Shown: piece by piece, positions 43,193 to 51,806 of the stretch | Layout of the letters: each line of letters starts with the position of its first letter | Numbering within the stretch: the stretch's first letter is position 1 | Origin: Microbacterium murale | GTDB taxonomy: Bacteria > Actinomycetota > Actinomycetes > Actinomycetales > Microbacteriaceae | NCBI RefSeq assembly: GCF_030815955.1 | Contig: NZ_JAUSXK010000001.1 | Span: 992,001 to 1,056,000 of the forward strand | Direction of reading: 5' to 3' | DNA length: 64,000 nucleotides | Notes under the pieces: generated by a model | Database searches by the model: none | What the model was told of the DNA's origin: nothing | The model's input: only the letters and a program-made list of their open reading frames with translations | Program-made: the position numbers and the translations under genes

Positions 43193-44808
43193 CGGTTGAT
43201 GCCTCCGAAGATCTTGGCGAAGCCGACCGTCTTCTCCGCGATGATCGCGATGACGACGGTGGCGGCGAGGATGAGGGTCGATGTGGCTGCGACCATCGGG
43301 TCGTAGCTCTGCTGCACGTAGTCGAGCATCGTGACGGGCAGAGTCTGCGTGGTACGGCTCTGCAGCAGCAGCGAGAGCGGAACGTTGTTGAACGACGTGA
43401 TGAAGCTCAGCAGCGCGGCGGAGAAGATGCCCGGACGCAGGATCGGCAGCGTGATCGTCCAGAACGTGCGCCATGGGGAGGCGCCGAGCCCTCTGGCCGC
43501 CTCCTCCAGTGCGGGGTCGGCACCGGCCACGGCCGCACCCGTGACCCGCACCGCATAGGGCAGCAGGAGGGCCGTGTGCCCGATCAGCAGCACGGGCCAG
43601 TTGTCGATGCGGAAGGTGACGATGAGCTGCTGGAAGAGCGCGAGCCCGACGACCAGCTCGGGGACGATGAGCGGCGAGAGGAACAGCGCCTCCACGACCC
43701 CCTTGCCCGGCAGCTTTCCGCGGTAGATGGCCAGCGTCGCCGGAACTCCGACCAGGAGCGCGAGCACGGTCGCCAGCAGAGCGATCTCTGCACTCGTGAT
43801 GAGCGACCCCATGAACGGCTTGTAGTTGAGCGCGGCGCCGAACCACTTCAGCGAGAAGCCCTCCGGCGGGAACTTCAGAGTCCTGGATTCCGTGAATGAC
43901 ACCGCCACCACGAAAAGGATCGGCACGATCATGACGATGTAGCCGAGAACGGCCAACGACATGGCGACCGGACGGCGGGTGTTCATGCGGTGGGCCCCCT
44001 TCCGTCCGACGATGGACGAGATCGCCGAGACCAGGAAGACGAGGATGGTCATGATCAACGCCGTGGCGGATGCGGCGGCCCAGTCGACCGTCACGCTCGC
44101 GTATGAGAAGAGCTGCGTCGACAGCATCCGGTTGCCGGATCCGCCCAGCAGGTAAGGAGTCGTGTATGCCGTGACGGATCCGGCGAACACGAGAGTGGCC
44201 GCCACGACGAGGCCGGGGAGGGAGAGCGGAACGACGACATCCCAGAAGGTACGGGTACGGGACGCGCCGAGGCCCCTCGCCGCATCATCGAGACCGGCAT
44301 CCACCTGGGACACCGCGGAATAGCAGGTGATGATCGCGAGCGGCAGGAAGAGTTGCGTCAGACCCAGCACGATCGCCAGCGGCGTGTACAGCAGTTGCGG
44401 CGCCTCATCGACGAGCCCGAGAGCGGTGAGCAGCTGCCCGAGGGCCCCGTTGGAACCGAGCACCACGAGCCAGCCGAAGGTGCGCACCACATTGCTCAGC
44501 AGCAGCGGGAAGATCGCCAGTGCCAGGAACACTCCCGCCCACTTCGATGTCGACCGGGCCAGGAGATACGCGATCGGGAATCCGAGGATCACGCACACCG
44601 CGGTGACGACCAGTCCCAGCAGCAGTGTTCTGCCGATGATCGCGAGGTCGTATGGATCGGTGAGCATCTCGCCCATCCGAACGAAGATGTCGATCGTCGC
44701 TGTGCGCGGCGGAGCCAGCAGCATGGCGAGTGAAGGAACGAGGAATCCGATCAGCAGAAAGGCGAGCCCCGGTAGCAACAACAGCGCGGGCGTTGCTCTG
44801 TTTCGCAT
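43189..44808 (-). CDS. fused two-domain ABC permease (PotB-PotC in one chain)
   Basis: A 539-residue protein that joins two complete permease units usually encoded by separate genes. Residues 1-270 form a PotB-like half (LLLLPGLAFLLIGFLVPSL, EAA loop DDAARGLGASRTRTFWDVVVPLSLP). Residues 275-539 form a PotC-like half beginning MNTRRPVAMSLAVLGYIVMIVPILFVV with its own loop EEAARGLGASPWRTFWTITLPILRP. The junction (GRKGAHR-MNTRRP, near 43986) is in frame with no stop. GAGGAGGAAGAA precedes ATG 44808. It is the first gene of the operon, 28 bp downstream of a perfect LacI palindrome. Confidence 0.93.
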   Translation of the reverse strand: MRNRATPALLLLPGLAFLLIGFLVPSLAMLLAPPRTATIDIFVRMGEMLTDPYDLAIIGRTLLLGLVVTAVCVILGFPIAYLLARSTSKWAGVFLALAIFPLLLSNVVRTFGWLVVLGSNGALGQLLTALGLVDEAPQLLYTPLAIVLGLTQLFLPLAIITCYSAVSQVDAGLDDAARGLGASRTRTFWDVVVPLSLPGLVVAATLVFAGSVTAYTTPYLLGGSGNRMLSTQLFSYASVTVDWAAASATALIMTILVFLVSAISSIVGRKGAHRMNTRRPVAMSLAVLGYIVMIVPILFVVAVSFTESRTLKFPPEGFSLKWFGAALNYKPFMGSLITSAEIALLATVLALLVGVPATLAIYRGKLPGKGVVEALFLSPLIVPELVVGLALFQQLIVTFRIDNWPVLLIGHTALLLPYAVRVTGAAVAGADPALEEAARGLGASPWRTFWTITLPILRPGIFSAALLSFITSFNNVPLSLLLQSRTTQTLPVTMLDYVQQSYDPMVAATSTLILAATVVIAIIAEKTVGFAKIFGGINR

Positions 44809-44835
44809 TTCTTCCTCCTCGGGCGACTCGATCAG

Positions 44836-44849
44836 TGTAACCGGTTACA
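44836..44849. promoter_or_regulatory. perfect LacI-type palindrome TGTAACCGGTTACA
   Basis: A 14-bp perfect palindrome with the central CCGG typical of LacI-family operators, between the ABC operon and the divergent lacI gene. It is the obvious operator for that regulator. Confidence 0.75.
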
Positions 44850-45010
44850 AATCGGACGCAAGAGACGAATCCCTTTTGTTCACATAGGTGAAACACGCGG
44901 ACTGCCGAATATCTGCATCCGGTTTCACTCATCGTGGTTTGATAGCGGGAACCGAGTCGGCTGGCAAAGTGTCGAGCCGGACACGCGGAGAACCGACGAG
45001 AGGAGTCGCG

Positions 45011-45964
45011 ATGACGACGATCGCCGATGTCGCACGACTCGCCGGAGTCTCCAAGGCCACTGCGTCACGCACCTTCTCCCGCCCGGAACTGGTGACGCCC
45101 GGAACCGCGCAGCGAGTGCACGATGCAGCGGACAAGCTCGGGTTCGTCGTGAACAACGCGGCGCGACTGCTCGCCGGCGGTCGAAGCGGAATCCTCGCAC
45201 TCGCCGTCCCGACCCTTGACAACAGCTACTTCAGTCCGATCATCGCCGGTGCACAGGCTCGCGCCGATGCTTCCGGATACCAGCTCACCGTCGTCGTGTT
45301 CCCGCTGGAGAACGTTGCGGAGCTGCCTCGCCTGGCCCGCCTCGAACGCCAGATCGACGGCCTCATCGTCGTCGCACCGCGCGGCACGGACGATCTGATC
45401 CGCTCCGCCCTCGGCACCACACCGACCGTCCTCGTGGACCGGGAGATCGACGGCGTGACCTCTGTCGTGGCTGATACCGCGTCCGCCTTCGGCTCGCTGG
45501 TCGAGCAGATCATCCGCGACGGCCACCGCCGGATCGCGTATGTGGGCGGGCCGGAAGGGTCGTGGCAGGATCTCCAGCGCACGCGCGCCGTGCAGGAAGC
45601 GGCGCACCGCGGCAGGGCCGAGCTGACCGTCATCGGGCCTTACGCCTCGACGTTCGCTGCCGGGACGCAGGCGGCGAAAGAGGTGCGGGCGTTCGCTCCG
45701 ACAGCGGTCATCCCCTATGCGACGGCGATCGGTCTGGGCGTGCGATTCTCGTACCTGATGGCGGGAGATCGTCCGCCGCTGGTCAGCTCGGAACGCTCGA
45801 TCGTGGAGGCGCTGGACGAACCAGGCTCGCCCGCCATCGATGTGGATGGTCAGGAACTCGGTCGCGTGGCCGCCGAGATGCTCATCGAACGGATCGGCGC
45901 GCCCGAGGCGCCCGCCGCACGCGCCAGACTGGAAGTCTCCTTCGAACAGGCGGCCGACCGATGA
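45011..45964 (+). CDS. LacI-family regulator of the adjacent ABC operon
   Basis: A 317-residue regulator: HTH TIADVARLAGVSKATASRTFSRPELVTPGTAQRVHDAADKLGF at residues 3-46 and a sensor domain (ILALAVPTLDNSYFSPIIAGAQARADASGYQLTVVVF; DGLIVVAPRG; RIAYVGGPEGSWQDLQRTRAVQEA). ATG 45011 follows GAGAGGAG. An upstream frame to 44888 is not supported. Its stop overlaps an ATG at 45961 that should open the esterase gene. The palindrome at 44836 is the likely binding site. Confidence 0.92.
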   Translation: MTTIADVARLAGVSKATASRTFSRPELVTPGTAQRVHDAADKLGFVVNNAARLLAGGRSGILALAVPTLDNSYFSPIIAGAQARADASGYQLTVVVFPLENVAELPRLARLERQIDGLIVVAPRGTDDLIRSALGTTPTVLVDREIDGVTSVVADTASAFGSLVEQIIRDGHRRIAYVGGPEGSWQDLQRTRAVQEAAHRGRAELTVIGPYASTFAAGTQAAKEVRAFAPTAVIPYATAIGLGVRFSYLMAGDRPPLVSSERSIVEALDEPGSPAIDVDGQELGRVAAEMLIERIGAPEAPAARARLEVSFEQAADR

Positions 45965-46000
45965 ACAACGACCCCATCGCCACCACGGCTTCGGGGCCCC

Positions 46001-47434
46001 GTGCGCGGATTCTGGCGGGATCACGGCACACCCGCGGCATCCGCCGCCTTCCTCGGCATCCCGTTCGCCCAGCCGCCGATCGGCGACCTGCGTTTCGCGG
46101 CCCCGGTGCCGCCGGAGCCGTGGACAGAGATCCTCGACGCCACGGAGTACGGGGCCACCGCGTTGCTCACCACGGGCACGGACACGCTCATCCCTGAGCC
46201 CGCAATCCCGGGCGACAGCACGCTGAATGTGAACGTGTTCACTCCATCGTTGGATGCGTCGCTGCCGGTGCTGGTGTGGATTCACGGCGGCGGCTACACG
46301 GAGGGCTCACCGGCCAGCCCCTGGTACGACGGCAGCCGTTTCAATCGCGACGGCGTCGTGACGGTGTCGATCTCGTACCGGCTCTGCTTCGACGGCTTCG
46401 GCTTCATCGAGGGCGCTCCGCACAACCGCGGCGTGCGCGACTGGATCGCCGCTCTGGAGTGGGTGCAGCAGAACATCGCCGCGTTCGGCGGTGACCCTGG
46501 TCGCGTGACGATCGGCGGGCAGTCCGCCGGCGGAGGCGCCGTTCTGACACTTCTCGGGATGCCGTCGACCCAGCACCTGTTCCACCAGGCGCTGTCGGTC
46601 TCCGGCGCGTTGGCCGATGTGCCACTCGACGAGGCGCGCGAGCGATCGACGCGGCTGGCTGCGATCGCCGGCGTCACGGCCGACCTCTACGGATTCCGAT
46701 CGGCGGATGAGGCGACCCTGCTCTCTCTGCAGGCCAAGGCGGCGAGCGCCAGACGCGGCCTCGCCGCGCTGACGGATCAGCTCGCGAACGGCCTGCCCTG
46801 GGGGCCGATGATCGACGGCGACCTCATCGCGCAGCCGACCGTCGACGCGCTGCGCGCAGGCATCGGCGGCGACAAGCCGCTGCTGCTGGGCGCCGCCGAC
46901 GATGAGTTCACGATGGTTGCAGAGCGCGAAGAGTCGAAGCTGCGCATGATTCCGCCGGCACTGCTGCTGCGTCCTTTCATCAGGAACCGCGATGCACGCC
47001 GCGCCTACTTCGAGGCGAACGCATCGCAGCGCGCACTCGGCACCGCTGCGATGGTCGGGCGCTACATCAGCGACCACATCTTCCGAGTGCTCGTCCCCCG
47101 GGTGGCCGAAGCACGGCAGAGTGTGGATGCCGCGACCTGGACGTACCGGTTCAGCTGGGTCTCGTCTGCGAAGGGCTGGGCATGCCACTGCCTCGACGTG
47201 CCGTTCTGGTTCGATGGACTGGACCGAGTGCGCGTCGACGCCCTTACCGGGCCGCATCCGCCGCAGTCGCTCGCGGATGAACTGCACGGTGCAGCGGTTT
47301 CGTTGATCACCGCCGGCGATCCCGGTTGGGCGCCGTGGCGCGCGCAGCCGGGAACAACGCGGGTCTTCGGCGGAGCGGGCGCGGACGCCGTCGTCACTGA
47401 CACCGCGTACGACAGCGTGCTCGCATTGCTCTGA
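46001..47434 (+). CDS. carboxylesterase type B with apparent N-terminal frameshift
   Basis: A type B esterase/lipase hydrolysing carboxylic esters. The open frame from GTG 46001 gives 477 residues with AAFLGIPFAQPPIGDLRF, oxyanion HGGGYTEG, nucleophile elbow GGQSAGGGAVLTLLGMPS, and CHCLDVPFWFDGLD carrying the catalytic His. The family normally starts a dozen residues earlier with a SGPVRG-like segment. Here ATG 45961, overlapping the lacI stop, encodes MNNDPIATTASGP, but GGGGCCCC at 45993-46000 shifts the frame by one base relative to VRGFWRDHG. One fewer base in that run would join both parts. It is either a true frameshift, a sequencing error, or a genuinely shorter GTG start without a ribosome site. 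Confidence 0.85.
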   Translation: MRGFWRDHGTPAASAAFLGIPFAQPPIGDLRFAAPVPPEPWTEILDATEYGATALLTTGTDTLIPEPAIPGDSTLNVNVFTPSLDASLPVLVWIHGGGYTEGSPASPWYDGSRFNRDGVVTVSISYRLCFDGFGFIEGAPHNRGVRDWIAALEWVQQNIAAFGGDPGRVTIGGQSAGGGAVLTLLGMPSTQHLFHQALSVSGALADVPLDEARERSTRLAAIAGVTADLYGFRSADEATLLSLQAKAASARRGLAALTDQLANGLPWGPMIDGDLIAQPTVDALRAGIGGDKPLLLGAADDEFTMVAEREESKLRMIPPALLLRPFIRNRDARRAYFEANASQRALGTAAMVGRYISDHIFRVLVPRVAEARQSVDAATWTYRFSWVSSAKGWACHCLDVPFWFDGLDRVRVDALTGPHPPQSLADELHGAAVSLITAGDPGWAPWRAQPGTTRVFGGAGADAVVTDTAYDSVLALL

Positions 47435-47465
47435 GTCGCGAGGCCCTACTCTGCGAAAGGGTTCG

Positions 47466-47515
47466 AAGAAGAGTTTCCGGGCTTCATCCCGTGGTGAAGC
47501 CCGGAAACTCTTCTT
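47466..47515. terminator. perfect 21-bp hairpin terminator
   Basis: Arms 47466-47486 and 47495-47515 are exact inverted copies (AAGAAGAGTTTCCGGGCTTC plus one base) with an 8-nt loop. It lies between the convergent esterase and aztD genes and ends in TTCTT in both directions. Confidence 0.85.
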
Positions 47516-47539
47516 ACGCCGGGTCAGGAGTGAGTCACG

Positions 47540-48727
47540 CTAGCCCACGACCGCGATCTCGTTGGGCACCTCGGGAAGCTCCGCGGAAGCGAGAACCTCT
47601 CCAGTGGCGGCATCCAACGTGACGATGGTGCTGTTGGCGGCGTCGGTGACGTAGACGACGTTGCCGAGTGCAGCGATGGCCGGGTGCGGCTGCTGCCATT
47701 CACTCGGCCCCTCCCACGCATCGATCGCATCGTAGGACGCCGTGATCGCACCGGTCGCGGGGTCGATGAGGTGCAGCTTGCCATCGGAGCCGATGAGTAC
47801 CGCGTCACCGTTCTCGACACGCGTCACGCCACGGAAGGTGTAGCTGACGCCCTCCGGAAGAGCAACCTTCTCGAGTGTCTTCGCCTCTGTGTCCACCAGC
47901 GCGATGTCGGTGAGAAGGTAGCCCTCCATGTCGGGGTCGTCCTTGTAGTCCATCACGACGAGCGGGCTGTTCTCGGAGACATATGCATTGCCGATGCGGC
48001 CGTACTCATCGGGCGAGGTGAGCTTCGTGATCTCGCCGTCGTCGAAGACGAGCGCACCGTTCTCGCAGCCGAAGACGACCGCCTCTCCCTGCGCTGTGCC
48101 CTCGCCGTGCACGCCGGGGCACTCCGCACTGGCCGCGATCTCCGCACCGCCTGCATCCACGGCCCGGATGCCGGAGCGCCCGGCCGCGTCACCGACGGTC
48201 GTGACGAACGTTCCGTCCTCCAGCACCACCGAGACGCCGTGGTGCGCGTCCACCCCTTCGACGACGTCCGCTTCCGGCAGCTCGCCGTCGACGTCGGCGA
48301 GCGAGTCGGTGTCGAAGATGGTGGTGTCGCTGGTCGCATCGTCGTAGAGCACGGTCTTGCCGCCGTGACGGACGACGTGCCCTGCAGCGGCGGCTTCGAC
48401 CACCAGGTCGGTGAGTTCGGGTTCGCGCACATCGAGCAGCTGGAAGCCCTCCGACGTGGTCACGAATGCGTGCCGTCCGTCGCCTGCGGGGTTGAGCCGG
48501 ACGAAGTCCTCGGTCGGCAGATCATCGATCACCTCGAGGGACTCGCCGTCGACGATGAGCACTCCGCCTTCGTACGCCACAGCGACGCGGGGGCCGTCCG
48601 CCGGTGCGTCCGAACTGCTGGGAACGGTGTCGGTCTCCGCGGCCGACCCCGCACTGCAACCCGCCAGCAGGAGTGCGGCGACTCCGGCGCCCGCCGCGAA
48701 GCGCATGGTTCTTTTCAGCTGTGTCAT
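47540..48727 (-). CDS. aztD: AztD-like zinc metallochaperone
   Basis: A 395-residue secreted protein with a lipoprotein signal (ALLLAGCSAG). The mature part is a repetitive beta-propeller-like fold built of short VxVxDG units (GGVLIVDGESLEVIDDL; FQLLDVREPELTDL; NSTIVTLDAATGEVLASAEL). This matches AztD, which passes Zn(II) to the AztC binding protein. His residues that could hold zinc occur in VDAHHGVSV, CPGVHGEG and QQPHPAIA. ATG 48727 follows a purine-rich AAAGGAAA. It is the last gene of the minus-strand azt operon, 35 bp after aztC. Confidence 0.82.
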   Translation of the reverse strand: MTQLKRTMRFAAGAGVAALLLAGCSAGSAAETDTVPSSSDAPADGPRVAVAYEGGVLIVDGESLEVIDDLPTEDFVRLNPAGDGRHAFVTTSEGFQLLDVREPELTDLVVEAAAAGHVVRHGGKTVLYDDATSDTTIFDTDSLADVDGELPEADVVEGVDAHHGVSVVLEDGTFVTTVGDAAGRSGIRAVDAGGAEIAASAECPGVHGEGTAQGEAVVFGCENGALVFDDGEITKLTSPDEYGRIGNAYVSENSPLVVMDYKDDPDMEGYLLTDIALVDTEAKTLEKVALPEGVSYTFRGVTRVENGDAVLIGSDGKLHLIDPATGAITASYDAIDAWEGPSEWQQPHPAIAALGNVVYVTDAANSTIVTLDAATGEVLASAELPEVPNEIAVVG

Positions 48728-48762
48728 GGTTTTCCTTTCGTGTCGCCCTCTCGGGCGGGGGG

Positions 48763-49710
48763 TCATGGGCTGAGGCCCGTGGTGATGCGCTCGGTGTTGA
48801 CGTGCATCATGTCGAGATACGTGTCGCCGGGTTCGCCGGGCGGCGCGAGAGACTCGGTGATGAGCTCGACGACGGCGACCTCGCGGTCCGCTTCCTCGGC
48901 GAGCACCTGCACGAGCCGATCGGGTTGCGATGACTCGGCGAAGATCGTGCGGACGCCGGCGGTGTCGATCGCGTCCACGAGTTCCTGGAGATCGGCGGGA
49001 CTGGGTGCGGCGAGCGTCGTGCCGCCGGGGATCGCCGCCCCGAGCAGAGTCACGTCGTAGCGACGAGCGAGGTAGCCGAAGACATGGTGATTCGTCACGA
49101 GCGCGCGGTGCTCTGCGGGAATCTCCGAAAGCGACTCAGCCATCTGCTCATCGAGCGCGCTCAGGTCCTCCCGGTAGCTCGCAGCAGCGGCAAGGACCTC
49201 GGCCTCTTCGTCACCGGCGAGCTCGGCGAGCGCCGGTGCGAGCGCATCGACGACCAGGATCATCTGCGCAGGATCGGTCCAGAAGTGCGGGTCGGGCCCG
49301 GCGCCTTCCGCGTACTCGAGCACCTCGACGTGCTCACCGGCTTCCATGACGGGCACACCCTCTTCTGCCGCGGCCTCGACGTGCTGGGCGAGACCTTCCT
49401 CGAGCCCGAGTCCGTTCGCCACGATGAGCTCGGCGTCTCGCAGCCCCGCCGCCTGCTGTGCGGAGAGCTCGAAGGAGTGCGGATCGGCACCCGGTGCCAT
49501 CAGTGTCACGATGTCAAGGTGATCACCGGCGATCTCGGACACGACGTCGCCGAGGATGTTCGTCGTGACATACACGCTGGGGCGGTCGCCGCCTCCGGGT
49601 GCGCATCCGGCGAGCGCGCCGACGGCGAAGGCCGCGGCGAGCACTGCCGCGACCGCGCGACCGACCATGCTCATCGCTCGGCTCCGGCTCATCGGCCGGT
49701 TCCTGCTCAT
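48763..49710 (-). CDS. aztC: zinc ABC transporter substrate-binding protein AztC
   Basis: A 315-residue ZnuA/AztC-type cluster A-I metal-binding lipoprotein (lipobox LAGC, Cys35). The zinc ligands are recognisable: His78 (GADPHSFE), His142 (DPHFWTDP), His208 (NHHVF), and the acidic residue in FAESSQP (about 259). The loop after the first ligand lacks the long His-rich insert of ZnuA, as in AztC. The start is ATG 49710, overlapping the upstream stop (ATGA). Several later Met codons (MSRNRPMSRSRAMSM) are alternative starts. Confidence 0.92.
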   Translation of the reverse strand: MSRNRPMSRSRAMSMVGRAVAAVLAAAFAVGALAGCAPGGGDRPSVYVTTNILGDVVSEIAGDHLDIVTLMAPGADPHSFELSAQQAAGLRDAELIVANGLGLEEGLAQHVEAAAEEGVPVMEAGEHVEVLEYAEGAGPDPHFWTDPAQMILVVDALAPALAELAGDEEAEVLAAAASYREDLSALDEQMAESLSEIPAEHRALVTNHHVFGYLARRYDVTLLGAAIPGGTTLAAPSPADLQELVDAIDTAGVRTIFAESSQPDRLVQVLAEEADREVAVVELITESLAPPGEPGDTYLDMMHVNTERITTGLSP

Positions 49711-50909
49711 CGCCCGGTCCCTGCGAGGTGAAACGGCATGGTCACTGTCTCGAAGGTGCGCGCGATGCGTGCGGCGTCCGCCGGGTCGATCTCCCACAGC
49801 GCCTGCTCGGCAGGACCGTTGAGGTACGCCCTGTTCTGGTCGACGACGAATGTCACGCCCGCCGCAAGCTCCGGGTCAGCGACGGATGCCGCGACAAGCG
49901 GTTCTGTGCGCGAGACGACCTCGCCTCCGGCGAGCACGAGCACCGATCCGCTCGCGGTGAGCGCCAGCACCCGGTCCGCGTCGTCACTCACCGCCGCAAC
50001 CCGCACGATCTCCTCGCCGACGTTCTGGAACGTCCAGTTCCGCTCACGCGTGTCCAGCAGCCAGACTCCGGTGGGCCCGGCGAGCGCCGCCACGCTCGGG
50101 CGACCCTCGCGCCCGGCGAATTCGGTCACGGGTGGTGCAGCATCCGCCGGGTACGCGATGCGCTCCCAGTCGGAAGGATCACCGCCGACCGAGAGCGCCG
50201 CCCCGTCTGCGCAGCCGATGACGACTCCGACGACTGTGGTGATCGTCCCCGCGGCGTTCGAACATGCGATGCTCTCCCCAGGCGCGCCCTCCGCGTCGAC
50301 GACACGCAGCGTCTGCGGAGCACCATCGGCATCCGGCTCAGTGATGACCGCGCCCTCGGCCAGCGGGACGATGAGGCCCGCGTGCGGTTCGACGGGGAGG
50401 CGGAACTCCTCCACGATCTCGCCGTCGGCGAGCGCGAGCGTGTCGATCAGCACGGCTTCGTCATCGAACTGGATGCCCGTGCCGACGTCTCCGGTCACCA
50501 CGGTCGCGAGACCGCTCCCCTCGATCTCCCCGATCACGCGCGACGGAGCCTCGTAGTAGTGGAAGTGGTCGATGTGACTCCACGTCCAGACACCGCTGTC
50601 GACGACCGTGACGGACCCGTCCCGGATGCCGAAGAGATACCGGCCGTCGCTCACGAGCTCCTCGATCGGCTCGATCTCGGCGAGGGTCTCGGTCTCCTCG
50701 TCGAGCAGATCGAGGTGATCTACTGCGCCGTCGGCATCCACGGTTGTGAGGTGCAGCGCAGGCTCGGAGAGCTCGTGCGCGCCGGCGATCTCGCCATGTC
50801 CGTCGCCGACGGTCTCGTTCGCCGGCGACGGAGGCGCCGAGGGCGTCGCGGCGCATCCGGCCGAGGCGAGCAGCAGGATGCCGGTCACTGCGGTGAATCG
50901 GAATCTCAT
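49707..50909 (-). CDS. second AztD-like lipoprotein in the zinc operon
   Basis: A 400-residue lipoprotein (LLLASAGCAATPS signal) with the same repeated-strand, propeller-like pattern as AztD but low identity to the gene at 47.5 kb. It carries a striking His/Tyr cluster SHIDHFHYYEAPSRVIGEIEG and further His in GDGHGEIAGAHELSEPALHLTTVDADGAVDHLDLLDE near the N-terminus, suited to metal binding. ATGA overlaps tie it to aztB upstream and aztC downstream. A zinc chaperone paralogue is likely. It could instead be a surface zinc sensor or store. Confidence 0.78.
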   Translation of the reverse strand: MRFRFTAVTGILLLASAGCAATPSAPPSPANETVGDGHGEIAGAHELSEPALHLTTVDADGAVDHLDLLDEETETLAEIEPIEELVSDGRYLFGIRDGSVTVVDSGVWTWSHIDHFHYYEAPSRVIGEIEGSGLATVVTGDVGTGIQFDDEAVLIDTLALADGEIVEEFRLPVEPHAGLIVPLAEGAVITEPDADGAPQTLRVVDAEGAPGESIACSNAAGTITTVVGVVIGCADGAALSVGGDPSDWERIAYPADAAPPVTEFAGREGRPSVAALAGPTGVWLLDTRERNWTFQNVGEEIVRVAAVSDDADRVLALTASGSVLVLAGGEVVSRTEPLVAASVADPELAAGVTFVVDQNRAYLNGPAEQALWEIDPADAARIARTFETVTMPFHLAGTGR

Positions 50910-51760
50910 GAGGTCCTTTCGACGAGGGCGCGACGGCGCCCGGATATCTGAGCGAGAAGGCCATGAAGCGCCGCGGATGCCGCGGCCGATGCGATCGCGA
51001 CGAAGGCGATCGTGGCACCGGCGGCCGTTCCGGCATGCCAGGAGATGAGAAGTCCGACGGCGACGGATGCCGTGCCGATGAGCGCGGCGAGCGCCATGGT
51101 CGAGGGGATGCGGGTGGCCCAACGGCCGGCGGCGACGGCGGGGCCGAGCAGCATGCCGACGACGAGCAGCGAACCGACGGCCTGATACGCCGCGACGACC
51201 GCGAGCGTGATGAGCCCGACCAGAAGCACGTGTGCGAGCTGGGGACGGAGTCCCAGCAGTTGCGCCTGGCGCGGGTCGACCGTGATCGCGACGAACGAGC
51301 GGTGCCCCAGGAAAGCGACGACCAGCGTGATGACGGCCACGATCGCGAGGGTGAGCACGTCTGTCGACGCGGCGGCGAGGATGTCGCCGAACAGGATCGC
51401 CGTGGCATCCGTCGCGAAGCTTCGCGAAGCGGAGATCACGATGACACCCAGCGCGAGACTGGCCACGAAGAGCAGCCCGATGCTGGTGTCGGCGGAGAGG
51501 CGCCCCCTCCGCTGGAGCATTCCTATCCCGAGCGACATGCCCGTCGCGCTGATCGCAGCACCGAGGATCGGCGGGATGCCGAGCAGCGTCGCGACGGCGA
51601 TGCCGGGGAGCATTCCGTGCGCCATGGCTTCGCCGAGGAAGGCCATGCCGCGAAGAACGACCCAGGTGCCGACGACACCGCAGATCACCGCGACGAGCGC
51701 ACCGGTCAGCAACGCGCGCTGCACGAAGACGACGGTGAAGGGATCAAGCAGGAGGGACAC
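50906..51760 (-). CDS. aztB: zinc ABC transporter permease AztB
   Basis: A 284-residue ABC-3-type metal permease (ZnuB/MntB class) with eight to nine helices: PFTVVFVQRALLTGALVAVICGVVGTWVVLRGMAFLGEAMAHGMLPGIAVA, LVASLALGVIVISAS region, and VAAYQAVGSLLVVGMLLGPAVAAGRWA. The GTG start at 51760 has no close Shine-Dalgarno. TACAGT lies 8 bp upstream on the minus strand, suggesting a leaderless message. A Zur-like box adjoins. It is the first gene of the minus-strand azt operon. Confidence 0.92.
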   Translation of the reverse strand: MSLLLDPFTVVFVQRALLTGALVAVICGVVGTWVVLRGMAFLGEAMAHGMLPGIAVATLLGIPPILGAAISATGMSLGIGMLQRRGRLSADTSIGLLFVASLALGVIVISASRSFATDATAILFGDILAAASTDVLTLAIVAVITLVVAFLGHRSFVAITVDPRQAQLLGLRPQLAHVLLVGLITLAVVAAYQAVGSLLVVGMLLGPAVAAGRWATRIPSTMALAALIGTASVAVGLLISWHAGTAAGATIAFVAIASAAASAALHGLLAQISGRRRALVERTS

Positions 51761-51780
51761 AGTGAGCGACTGTAGCAGTT

Positions 51781-51805
51781 ATTGAGAATGATTTTCATTT
51801 GCAAT
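51781..51805. promoter_or_regulatory. Zur-like operator between aztB and aztA
   Basis: A 25-bp palindrome with core TGAGAATGATTTTCATT and outer ATTG/CAAT arms, 9 of 12 positions symmetric. It resembles the actinobacterial Zur box (TGAAAATGATTTTCA-type). It overlaps the promoters of both divergent azt transcripts, so zinc-loaded Zur should repress both. Confidence 0.8.
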
Positions 51806-51806
51806 A

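Noticed and set aside
44808-45010. A small open frame from 44888 upstream of lacI
   Set aside because: It is only the N-terminal extension of the LacI frame; the ribosome site and HTH start place the gene at 45011.
47455-47470. tRNA T-loop-like string GGGTTCGAA
   Set aside because: No cloverleaf can be drawn; the bases belong to the edge of a terminator hairpin.
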